The position numbers and the translations under genes were made by a program. The notes below the pieces were generated by a model that had not been told where the DNA came from, did no database searches, and saw only the letters and a program-made list of their open reading frames with translations. DNA of 64,000 nt from Nitrospira sp. (lineage in GTDB: Bacteria > Nitrospirota > Nitrospiria > Nitrospirales > UBA8639), in contig CP058931.1 in the NCBI GenBank assembly GCA_024760505.1, positions 3,638,597 through 3,702,596 of the forward strand, given 5' to 3'. Positions 45,955-53,704 of this stretch are shown piece by piece. Position 1 is the stretch's first letter. Each line of letters opens with the position of its first letter.

Positions 45955-48900
45955 GTGTTCGATCGCATTCTCCATCATCCCATCCTGAGAAGAGGATACC
46001 TTCCCTCTCCCAGCATCTTGCTGCTCTCTTTCGTGTTATGCAGTTTGACCGCGTGGCTCTTCCCAATACAGACCCACGCAGATACCTTCAGTGGTATTAC
46101 TGTGAACGGAAAAGTTCCTGCCCAATATATAGCCGAGACCCAGGGAAAATCCTGGGCCGTCATCATAGGGATTGATAAATATCTGAACCTCGCCGGCCTG
46201 GCCTATGCGGTCGATGATGCGAAATCGGTGGCCCGCATGCTCGGGCGTCAAGGATTTACGGTCACATCACTCTACAATACCCAAGCTACAAAAAAAGCAA
46301 TCCTTCAGGAGTTACGCCAAAATCTTGTTACGCAAGTACAAAAAAATGATCGAGTGCTAATCTTTTTTGCGGGGCATATTGGAGAAACCCCCGGCAAGGG
46401 AAAGCAGCAACCCGTTGGCTATATGATGCCCGTCGATACCGAACCGGGCCTTCTTGCCGACACCGCAATCAGTGTGGACCTTCTTCGTGAACTTTCCGAA
46501 TCACTTCCGGCAAAACAGGTCTTATTTCTCATTGACATTTGTTATGGAGGTATAGCGGGTCGGAGTCAGCGTTCGTTTCCCCCCATGACCAGTAATTATC
46601 TGAAGACAATTGCCAGTGAACCTGCACGCCAATTGATTACCGCAGGCGGAACCGGGCAACAAGCCTTAGCCGGACCGAAGTGGAAACATAGCGTGTTTAC
46701 CTATTATCTTCTGGAAGGCATCGGAAAGGGAAAGGGTGACCTGAACGGCGATGGGATCATTCCCACATCCGAACTCTTCGCCTTTCTCGATGAGCACGTG
46801 CAATCGGCTGCTCTCACTCATAAACATGTGCAACGACCGGAAATGTGGGGGTTGAGTGCGGATAAGGGGGAATTTGTCTTTATTCCCGAAAAATTTTCTT
46901 CCAACCCTCAGGTCGCCCACACCCCCGATCGTCAAGGAAAGGCGAGCAATCCTGCCCCTGGAACGGTCGAGACCATTGTCGGACTCTTAAAGAGTTTTGG
47001 AAATCCCTTTGATGTCTTCAACAACGTGCCATCTGGAAAGAGCGAGCAGGCTGATAAACAAAAAACGGTGGAAGAAGAGGCTGCCGCGCTAGAGGCAGAG
47101 CGTGAAAAATTTGAATTGCAAGCTCTCCAATCTTTAAAGGAGCAACGACAGCGGGAGAGGGATCTTCAAGCGCAACTGGCCGAAGCCCAGCGCCTGGCTG
47201 CGGAGGAGGAACGCCGGCGGGTCGCCGCGGAACAGGCCCGTCAGGAACAAGAAGCTCTCCTCGCGCAACAACAAGCCGCGTTAAAAGCCGAACAAGCCCG
47301 GGTGGCTGCCGAAGAAGAGCACCGCAGACAAGTCTTGGCGGAACAAGAACAAACTCGCCTGGCGCAACTGGCCGAAGCCCAGCGCCTGGCTGCGGAGGAA
47401 GAACGCCGGCGGGTCGCCGCGGAACAGGCCCGTCAGGAACAAGAAGCTCTCCTCGCACAACAACTGGCTGCCTTAAAAGCCCAACAAGCCCGGGTGGCCG
47501 CCGAAGAAAAACAACGCCAACTGGCTCTAGCGCAACTGGCCGAAGCCCAGCGCCTGGCTGCGGAGGAGGAACGCCGGCGGGTCGCCGCGGAACAGGCCCG
47601 TCAGGAACAGGAAGCCCTCCTAGTACAACAACAGGCTGCCTTAAAAGCTCAACAAGCCAAGCTCGCCGCCGAAGAAGAGCGACGCAAACAACTCTTGGCA
47701 CAACAAGAACGGGAATTTCAAACGCAACTGGCCATAGCCCAGCGAATGGTAGCCGAGGAAGAACGGCGACGAGTGGAAGCCGAAAAGGCCAGACTTGCGG
47801 CAGAGGAGCAAAAACGAAAACAACTCTTGGCTGAACGGGAACTTACGCGTCAAACGCAACTCGCTGAAGCTCGCCGAATGGCCGAGGAACAGGCCAGAAT
47901 TGAAGCCGAGGAACAACGCCGCAAAGAAGCCCTGGCCAAACAGGAACTCACCCGTCAAACGCAACTGGCTGAAGCCCGTCGCGCGGCCGAGGAACAGGCC
48001 AGAATTGAAGCCGAGGAGCAACGCCGCAAAGAAGCCCTGGCCAAACAGGAACTCACCCGTCAAACGCAACTGGCTGAAGCCCGACGCGTGGCCGAGGAAC
48101 AGGCCAGAATTGAAGCCGAGGAGCAACGCCGCAAAGAAGCCCTGGCCAAACAGGAACTCACCCGTCAAACGCAACTGGCTGAAGCCCGACGCGTGGCCGA
48201 GGAACAGGCTCGTATTAAGCAAGAGGCCGCGATGAAAGCCGAAAAGGCCAGACTTGCGGCCCTGGAAGAAGAGCGGGAACAAGTCGCCCGCCTGAAGCAA
48301 GAGGCGGCGATGAAAGCCGAAAAAGCCAGACTGGCCGCCGAAGAGCAACAACGCCAGCAGGCCGAGGAAGCGCGTCGCCTGGCTGATTTGGAAGAAGAGC
48401 GACGACGAGTCGCCGCAGAACGGGAGCGCAAGGAACTAGAGGCGAAACTTGCGCCACCACACATTGTCCCGAATGGGGGAAATGATCCGGCGGGGCCTTC
48501 TCCTGAAAGTTCGTCAACGCCTGGCACCATTTCCGCATTCACACCTTCCCCCCCATCCCCCTCGGCGATTGAACCATCCTCGAACGAGAGTTCAGGGTTT
48601 TTCGGATTTTTTAAGAATATGTTCCATGATGACCCTAGCTCACAGCCAGCGGCCAGCGATCAACCGAATGCATCTCAACCGGAACCCATCCTTGAAGCTC
48701 GGCTACATCAACAAGATTTACCTGGCGCCGTGCAGTCCGCTCTTTCAGGAAATGATGAGGTTCCCATGATCTTGATTCCCGCCGGAGAATTCAGAATGGG
48801 AAGTACTGAGGATCAGATTTCCAGCCTCCTGAGAGACTTTTCAGGAGTCCAGTTCAATGCCTTTCAAGCAGAGATTCCTCAACGCCGGGTCACCCTTAAC

Positions 48901-49542
48901 GCTTATTACATTGATCAATATGAGGTCAGCTATCGCCACTATCGTACATTTCTTGAATCGACAGGCCGGGCAGCCCCTGCGTTCTGGGAAAATGAACGAT
49001 TTCATAAACCGGATCATCCCGTCCTCGGAGTGACCTGGTATGACGCGACGGCCTACTGCACCTGGGCTGGCAAACGCCTTCCCACCGAGGCGGAATGGGA
49101 ACATGCCGCCAGGGGATCTCAAGACTATGTCTATCCTTGGGGAAATTCGTGGGATCCTCAACGAACCAATACGGCGAGTTATTGGGCGGGCAAAAACTTT
49201 TCATCAATGGCAAAATGGGGTGAATGGATGCAAACCGCGCTGGATCGGGGAAAAGCCGGCCCGTTAGAAGTTGGCACATTCTCAAATGGAGTCAGTCCAT
49301 TTGGTGTTCATGACATGGCTGGAAATATATCCGAGTGGGTCTTTGATTGGTATACGCCATACGAGAACCAACCGACGCTCGTCCACAATCCCAATGGGGC
49401 GGACTCCGGGACCATGAAAGTGCATCGTGGAGGATCTTGGAGTGTGAGTTCGATTTTTGCCCGCTCAACTTATCGGGCGCGAGAAAATCCTGAAAAGAGA
49501 AGTCCATACATTGGAATGCGTTGCGCCAAATCCTATCAGTAA
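45955..49542 (+). CDS. Exported caspase-like / coiled-coil / FGE-fold fusion protein
   Basis: 1195 residues from a GTG at 45955 (GGAG 10 nt upstream). A signal peptide at residues 14-42 is followed by a caspase-fold (peptidase C14) domain, residues 65-315. It has WAVIIGIDKY at the start and the dyad His141 (FFAGHIGE) and Cys196 (DICYGG). A Glu/Arg/Gln/Ala-rich coiled coil of about 470 residues (360-830) contains internal repeats. A Ser/Pro linker leads to an FGE-sulfatase-fold domain (935-1190: ILIPAGEFRMGS, YEVSYRHYRTFLE, GKRLPTEAEWEHAARG, VHDMAGNISEWVFDW, HRGGSW, IGMRC). The oxygen-activating Cys pair is missing. It should act in the periplasm. Substrate unknown. Confidence 0.9.
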   Translation: MFDRILHHPILRRGYLPSPSILLLSFVLCSLTAWLFPIQTHADTFSGITVNGKVPAQYIAETQGKSWAVIIGIDKYLNLAGLAYAVDDAKSVARMLGRQGFTVTSLYNTQATKKAILQELRQNLVTQVQKNDRVLIFFAGHIGETPGKGKQQPVGYMMPVDTEPGLLADTAISVDLLRELSESLPAKQVLFLIDICYGGIAGRSQRSFPPMTSNYLKTIASEPARQLITAGGTGQQALAGPKWKHSVFTYYLLEGIGKGKGDLNGDGIIPTSELFAFLDEHVQSAALTHKHVQRPEMWGLSADKGEFVFIPEKFSSNPQVAHTPDRQGKASNPAPGTVETIVGLLKSFGNPFDVFNNVPSGKSEQADKQKTVEEEAAALEAEREKFELQALQSLKEQRQRERDLQAQLAEAQRLAAEEERRRVAAEQARQEQEALLAQQQAALKAEQARVAAEEEHRRQVLAEQEQTRLAQLAEAQRLAAEEERRRVAAEQARQEQEALLAQQLAALKAQQARVAAEEKQRQLALAQLAEAQRLAAEEERRRVAAEQARQEQEALLVQQQAALKAQQAKLAAEEERRKQLLAQQEREFQTQLAIAQRMVAEEERRRVEAEKARLAAEEQKRKQLLAERELTRQTQLAEARRMAEEQARIEAEEQRRKEALAKQELTRQTQLAEARRAAEEQARIEAEEQRRKEALAKQELTRQTQLAEARRVAEEQARIEAEEQRRKEALAKQELTRQTQLAEARRVAEEQARIKQEAAMKAEKARLAALEEEREQVARLKQEAAMKAEKARLAAEEQQRQQAEEARRLADLEEERRRVAAERERKELEAKLAPPHIVPNGGNDPAGPSPESSSTPGTISAFTPSPPSPSAIEPSSNESSGFFGFFKNMFHDDPSSQPAASDQPNASQPEPILEARLHQQDLPGAVQSALSGNDEVPMILIPAGEFRMGSTEDQISSLLRDFSGVQFNAFQAEIPQRRVTLNAYYIDQYEVSYRHYRTFLESTGRAAPAFWENERFHKPDHPVLGVTWYDATAYCTWAGKRLPTEAEWEHAARGSQDYVYPWGNSWDPQRTNTASYWAGKNFSSMAKWGEWMQTALDRGKAGPLEVGTFSNGVSPFGVHDMAGNISEWVFDWYTPYENQPTLVHNPNGADSGTMKVHRGGSWSVSSIFARSTYRARENPEKRSPYIGMRCAKSYQ
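47171..47630 (+). repeat. Coiled-coil DNA repeat family 1 in the caspase-fusion gene
   Basis: Three near-identical copies of about 97 bp start at 47171, 47363 and 47531, each encoding QLAEAQRLAAEEERRRVAAE and then QARQEQEALL. Unit spacing is 192 and 168 bp, so the units are separated by divergent spacers. The low number of differences indicates recent duplication. Confidence 0.8.
47851..48200 (+). repeat. Coiled-coil 105-bp tandem repeat in the caspase-fusion gene
   Basis: Copies begin at 47851, 47956, 48061 and 48166, exactly 105 bp (35 codons) apart; the fourth is partial. The unit encodes QTQLAEARRVAEEQARIEAE and then EQRRKEALAKQELTR. Being almost identical and in frame, it is a likely site of length variation. 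The 35-residue unit equals five heptads. Confidence 0.85.
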
Positions 49543-49582
49543 TTTCTTCAATTCATTCCCTGATCTCACTCAACAGTCCATA

Positions 49583-50638
49583 CTAGTGGATCGTAACAAT
49601 TGATTCGGGAGTAATTCGTCCTGACGCATCGACGTACTTCCACTTCACTGGCTTAGGCTGCTTGTTGTACCGTCTGATGTATCGCATGAGCTTTCTTTTA
49701 AGATCGGCTACGGACGTGAACACGCCACGGGCGATCACGTCACGCTCAATCTTGGCGAACCACAACTCGACCTGGTTGAGCCAGGACGAGTAGGTCGGGG
49801 TAAAGTGCAAATGAACATTCGGATGCTCTGCCAGGAACTCTTCGACGCGTGCGGTCTTATGCGCCGAGAGATTGTCGGCGATGACATGAATCTCCTTGCC
49901 GGCGGATTGATTGGTCACAATGTCGGTCAGAAAGGCGACGAACTCAGCCGAGGTGTGGCGCTCAGCCGTCTTGCCCAACACTTCGCCCGTCTTCGTATTG
50001 AACGCCGCATACAGCGACAGCGTGCCGTGGCGGAAGTACTCAAAGCCGTGACGCTCGGCGCGACCCGGTGACAGCGGCAGCACCGGATCCTTGCGATCGA
50101 GCGCCTGGATCGCCGTTTTCTCGTCTACGCAAAACACTGCCGCGTGTTGCGGCGGGTTCAGGTACAGACCGATCACATCGGCGGCCTTGGTCTCGAAATC
50201 CGGATCGTTCGAAGCAAGGTACCCCTGCAGACGATGTGGCTTGAGGCCATGCTTGGCCCAGATCCGGGCAATCGTCATGTGCGAGAGGGCGCAGCCCATC
50301 TCGGCCGCCAACTTGCGCGAGGACCAGTGCGTCGAGCCGTCGACTGGCTTGCGCTTGGTCGTCCATGCCAGCACGCGGGCTTCGAGACGCTCGGTGACCT
50401 TGTATCGTCGGCGCCCAGCATAGCGGGCGAACAGTCCAGCCAACCGATCGGCCTTGAACCGCTGGCACCAGCGACTGATGTAGCTGTCGCTGCAATCCAA
50501 CTTGGTGCGAATCTCGGCCCAGGTGAGGCCCTCGGCCACCAACAGGATCAAGCGGGCGTGCCGCGCCCTGTCGGCCCGAACGTTCCTCGCACTGCTTTGC
50601 CGTTGTAATTCCATGCGTTCGCTCTTAGTCAGTTTCAC
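49583..50638 (-). CDS. IS630-family transposase
   Basis: 351 residues from a GTG at 50638 with GGAGG 7 nt upstream. An N-terminal helix-turn-helix region (GLTWAEIRTKLDCSDSYISR, and a second near SSRKLAAEMGC) binds the ends. A DDE catalytic domain follows: Asp in FCVDEKTAIQALD, Asp in VIADNLSAHK and Glu in WLNQVELWFAKIERD. The frame is full length with no frameshift, so the element may be active. The stop codon TAG straddles the element's edge: TA is the target duplication and G comes from flanking DNA. Confidence 0.95.
   Translation of the reverse strand: MKLTKSERMELQRQSSARNVRADRARHARLILLVAEGLTWAEIRTKLDCSDSYISRWCQRFKADRLAGLFARYAGRRRYKVTERLEARVLAWTTKRKPVDGSTHWSSRKLAAEMGCALSHMTIARIWAKHGLKPHRLQGYLASNDPDFETKAADVIGLYLNPPQHAAVFCVDEKTAIQALDRKDPVLPLSPGRAERHGFEYFRHGTLSLYAAFNTKTGEVLGKTAERHTSAEFVAFLTDIVTNQSAGKEIHVIADNLSAHKTARVEEFLAEHPNVHLHFTPTYSSWLNQVELWFAKIERDVIARGVFTSVADLKRKLMRYIRRYNKQPKPVKWKYVDASGRITPESIVTIH
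49584..49585. repeat. Target-site duplication (TA), left
   Basis: TA directly outside the left inverted repeat of the IS630-family element. These two bases also form the first two bases of the transposase stop codon (TAG on the minus strand). Confidence 0.7.
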
Positions 50639-50691
50639 GATGGCACCTCCAAAGGTGCCATAATACTACCATTTCATGCGTTACAGTCCAC
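49586..50691 (-). mobile_element. IS630-family insertion sequence, intact
   Basis: 1106 bp bounded by 12-bp inverted repeats GTGGATCGTAAC (49586-49597) and, on the other strand, GTGGACTGTAAC (50680-50691), two mismatches. TA flanks both ends, the IS630 target. The element is GC-richer than its neighbours. It holds one full transposase gene and inserted between the caspase-fusion gene and the PASTA array without breaking either. Confidence 0.9.
50641..50660 (-). promoter_or_regulatory. Hairpin covering the transposase ribosome-binding site
   Basis: TGGCACCT pairs with AGGTGCCA over a four-base loop, a perfect 8-bp stem just before the transposase GTG. In the mRNA the Shine-Dalgarno GGAGG lies partly in the 3' arm, so the fold would block ribosome access and limit translation. 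Confidence 0.6.
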
Positions 50692-50693
50692 TA
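50692..50693. repeat. Target-site duplication (TA), right
   Basis: TA directly outside the right inverted repeat, matching the TA at 49584-49585. Confidence 0.7.
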
Positions 50694-50746
50694 GAATGGC
50701 CTCTTGGACTGATGTGGCCTAAAGCGCTACCCTCAGCGAACAGAAA

Positions 50747-53560
50747 CTACTGAATCTCCCAATCTGTGGAGGTTGAGCCTGGGAACCCCACGGCGGAAAT
50801 CGTTAATCCATTCATCAGCCACACCGCTACCGTCCCATTCCGGCTATTACGCCAAATGACATCCGCCCTGCCATCGCCGTTCACATCCCGCGCCTCTGAC
50901 ATTTGCCAGACGGCCGGGACCCCACCTGGAAATCCTGAGGCGGCAATGGTGGTCCCGTTCATTAACCAGATTGCGGTACTGCCGTCAGTCGTATTGCGCC
51001 AAATCAGGTCCGCCTTCCCATCCCCGTTCACATCGCCCACGCCCGTGACCTTAAAGGCCGTGGATGCGCTTCCTGGAAAACCCACGGCCGTCACCGACAA
51101 CCCGTTCATCAGCCATACAGCCACTCCCCCACTGGTGCCGTTGCGCCAAATCACATCGGCCTTGCTATCCCCATTCACATCGCCCACCCCCGTGATTTGC
51201 CAGGCCTCCGGCACTCCTCCCGGAAACCCTGAGGCGGCAATGGTGGTCCCGTTCATCAACCAGATCGCGGTACTACCATCAGTGGTATTGCGCCAAATCA
51301 GGTCCGCCTTTCCATCCCCGTTCACATCGCCCACGCCCATGATCTCAAACGCGCGCGAGGCACTACCCGGAAACCCCGTGGAAATAATCGTTAACCCGTC
51401 CATCAGCCACACGGCCACTGCCCCACTGGTGCCGTTGCGCCAAATCACATCGGCCTTATTATCCCCATTCACATCGCCCACCCCGGCGATTTGCCAAGCC
51501 ATCGGCACTCCACCGGGAAAGCCTGAGGCCGCAATCGTCGTTCCATCCATCAACCAGATTGCGGTATTGCCATTAGAATTGTTTCGCCAAACCAGATCAG
51601 CTTTGCCATTGGCATCGAGGTCTCCCAAGGCCGGTGCGGTCCTGAGTGGGACCAATGCCAAGGCTGTCGTCACAAAAAAGTCCGGGCCTGTGAGCGGAAT
51701 CGCGGTTCTGGTTTTATTGTTCAGATTGATTGTTTCAAACAGCATATTCTTGGTAAATCCTGGGGTCACCTTATGCTGCCCGGAAAAATGATACAGGAGG
51801 TCCCTCGACGATCCTAACCCAATCGTCTCACTCTCTCGAAAATTGGGCTTTCCAGCCACGGCGCCCGCCGAGACATCCAGAAATTCCGTCGTAGCTCCTG
51901 TCGACTTATTCACTCTATAAATCCTGGCCGGAAACACCGTCGCCCCTCCGGGCACCGGTCGATTGTCCGTGATCGCATAGAGGATTCCGGCCGCATCAAA
52001 CGCCAGGTCCATGAAGTTTCCTAGAAGTTTGGCTTTTTGGGAAGCCACGCCCGTCCTGGGATTAATCGTCACTAACCGCCGGGCACTGTTCACTTCGGAC
52101 GTCACCACAAGCAAGCCCCATAGCAGACCGGTCCCAGGCTCTGTAGCCAACCCCCGTCCCCCCTCTAATGATTCGCCCGTCGATAAGGACAGAGGGATCG
52201 TGGCCAGGGTGGCCCCGCTATCGGGATTGAGCCGATACAGATTTGGCCGGGCCCCGGACTGTTGCGCAAGCGTCAGCTCTTCCACGGAATACAGCGTGGA
52301 CCCCACAAACGCCAAACCATGGGTGCGGTGGTTCAGATCCGCAATTTTGGTTACGACTCCATCAGTGCGAATACGGTAGAGGCTATTCACAAGCGGTCCG
52401 GTTCTGGGATCATTTTGTACGCCCATCAGAAAAACCGGCGGTCCGGAGGAAATGACCAGGGCCACCGCACTTCCCGGACTCACCTTTATTCCTGCCACGG
52501 GTGTTTGATTGATAACGGTGCCGCTGGGCACCGTTTCGCTATTGGCGGTCGTCACGGTCCCCACGGTTAAGCCCGCTGCGATCAGAGCCGTTTGGGCGCT
52601 GCTCTGCGTCAAGCCCACGACATTGGGCACGGTTGTTCCCAGCGATACCACCAACGCAACTGCACTTCCAGGGTTCACAGTTGTGCCGGCCCCCGGGTTT
52701 TGACTCATAACTCTACCCGCCGCTACGGTGGCGCTATTAGCCATGGTCACGGTTCCCACGGTTAAGCCGGCAGAGGTCAGGGCTTTTTGGGCGTCGGCTT
52801 GGGTGCGACCAACAACATTCGGGACTTCTGTCCCTCGGGACACGACCAGGGCCACAGCACTTCCCGCCGCCACCTTTTTCCCTGCTGCCGGATTTTGACT
52901 AATAACCTTTCCCGCTGCCACAGTGGCACTAATTGCTGTCGTGACTGCACCGACGGTCAAACCCGCCGTGGTAATCGCCGATTGAGCGGCCGCCTGCGTC
53001 ATGCCCACCACATGCGGGACTGTGCTACCTAGTGAAACCACCAGGTCCACCGGACTCCCAAATGCCACATTGGTTCCCGCCGCGGGGTTTTGACTGATAA
53101 CCTTGCCTGCCGCCACCGTCGCGCTATTGGCCGTCGTCACCCTCCCGACGATTAATCCTGCTTTGGTCAGATCCTTTTGGGCCTCAGCTTGCTTTCGACC
53201 GACGACGTCGGGGACTGCCACTCCAGACACCACCAGATCAACCTTCGTCCCTCTGACGACATTAATTCCGGCTGCGGGATCTTGACTGATGATGGTACCC
53301 GGCAGGACGGTCACATTATTCGCCGATTTTACTTTTCCCACCTTCAAATTGGCCTTGATAATATCCGCCTCCGCCTTAGCCTGTGAGCTGCCCACGACAT
53401 TGGGGACTTCGACGGCGCTTGCCGTCTCAGGTAAGGCACAGGTCAGGAAGAGCAGACTTCCCAGGACGACTAGTTGTAAAACCAGGAACTTGAGGCCAGG
53501 AAGGGTCCCCTTGTAGGTGCGGTTCAAGATCTGCTGATGCTGAACTTTCATTGCGTCCAT
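50747..53560 (-). CDS. Exported PASTA / middle-domain / FG-GAP protein, paralogue 1 (5 PASTA)
   Basis: 937 residues; GGAG lies 10 nt before the ATG. A signal sequence (FLVLQLVVLGSLLFLTCALP) is followed by five PASTA-like repeats of ~65 residues (each VPxVVGxxQAxAQ...AGLxVGxV...ISQxPAAGxxV, residues ~48-375). A constant middle domain of ~270 residues starts LMGVQNDPRTGPLVNSLYR and has propeller-like strands (HGLAFVGSTLYSVEELTL, NFMDLAFDAAGILYAITDN). Six FG-GAP/VCBS-like repeats end the protein (GVGDVNGDGKADLIWRN with Asp/Asn loops likely to bind calcium) and the final motif is DWEIQ. It is the last of four tandem paralogues in transcription order. Probably a surface or secreted binding protein; ligand unknown. 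Confidence 0.85.
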   Translation of the reverse strand: MDAMKVQHQQILNRTYKGTLPGLKFLVLQLVVLGSLLFLTCALPETASAVEVPNVVGSSQAKAEADIIKANLKVGKVKSANNVTVLPGTIISQDPAAGINVVRGTKVDLVVSGVAVPDVVGRKQAEAQKDLTKAGLIVGRVTTANSATVAAGKVISQNPAAGTNVAFGSPVDLVVSLGSTVPHVVGMTQAAAQSAITTAGLTVGAVTTAISATVAAGKVISQNPAAGKKVAAGSAVALVVSRGTEVPNVVGRTQADAQKALTSAGLTVGTVTMANSATVAAGRVMSQNPGAGTTVNPGSAVALVVSLGTTVPNVVGLTQSSAQTALIAAGLTVGTVTTANSETVPSGTVINQTPVAGIKVSPGSAVALVISSGPPVFLMGVQNDPRTGPLVNSLYRIRTDGVVTKIADLNHRTHGLAFVGSTLYSVEELTLAQQSGARPNLYRLNPDSGATLATIPLSLSTGESLEGGRGLATEPGTGLLWGLLVVTSEVNSARRLVTINPRTGVASQKAKLLGNFMDLAFDAAGILYAITDNRPVPGGATVFPARIYRVNKSTGATTEFLDVSAGAVAGKPNFRESETIGLGSSRDLLYHFSGQHKVTPGFTKNMLFETINLNNKTRTAIPLTGPDFFVTTALALVPLRTAPALGDLDANGKADLVWRNNSNGNTAIWLMDGTTIAASGFPGGVPMAWQIAGVGDVNGDNKADVIWRNGTSGAVAVWLMDGLTIISTGFPGSASRAFEIMGVGDVNGDGKADLIWRNTTDGSTAIWLMNGTTIAASGFPGGVPEAWQITGVGDVNGDSKADVIWRNGTSGGVAVWLMNGLSVTAVGFPGSASTAFKVTGVGDVNGDGKADLIWRNTTDGSTAIWLMNGTTIAASGFPGGVPAVWQMSEARDVNGDGRADVIWRNSRNGTVAVWLMNGLTISAVGFPGSTSTDWEIQ

Positions 53561-53704
53561 GTAGTGTATGCTCCATTCAGCAATAATCGACTAACCATAT
53601 GACAGAACAAGGGTTTGAATCCACACTCTGACCCCAGCGCCCCCTCTTTTGAATGGCTCTCCTGCTTTCTCTCGTGGCAGAAGTGGATATGCCGTAACCA
53701 ATGC
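53561..53704. other. Spacer between paralogues 1 and 2
   Basis: 144 bases with no coding content or hairpin recognised. The ribosome-site region (TGAATGGAG) before paralogue 1 is also found before paralogue 2, so the leader was duplicated along with the genes. Confidence 0.5.

Noticed and set aside
47018..48542. Long minus-strand frames opposite the coiled coil of the caspase fusion
   Set aside because: Biased antisense translations of a Glu/Arg/Gln/Ala-rich repeat; no start signals and no recognisable domain.
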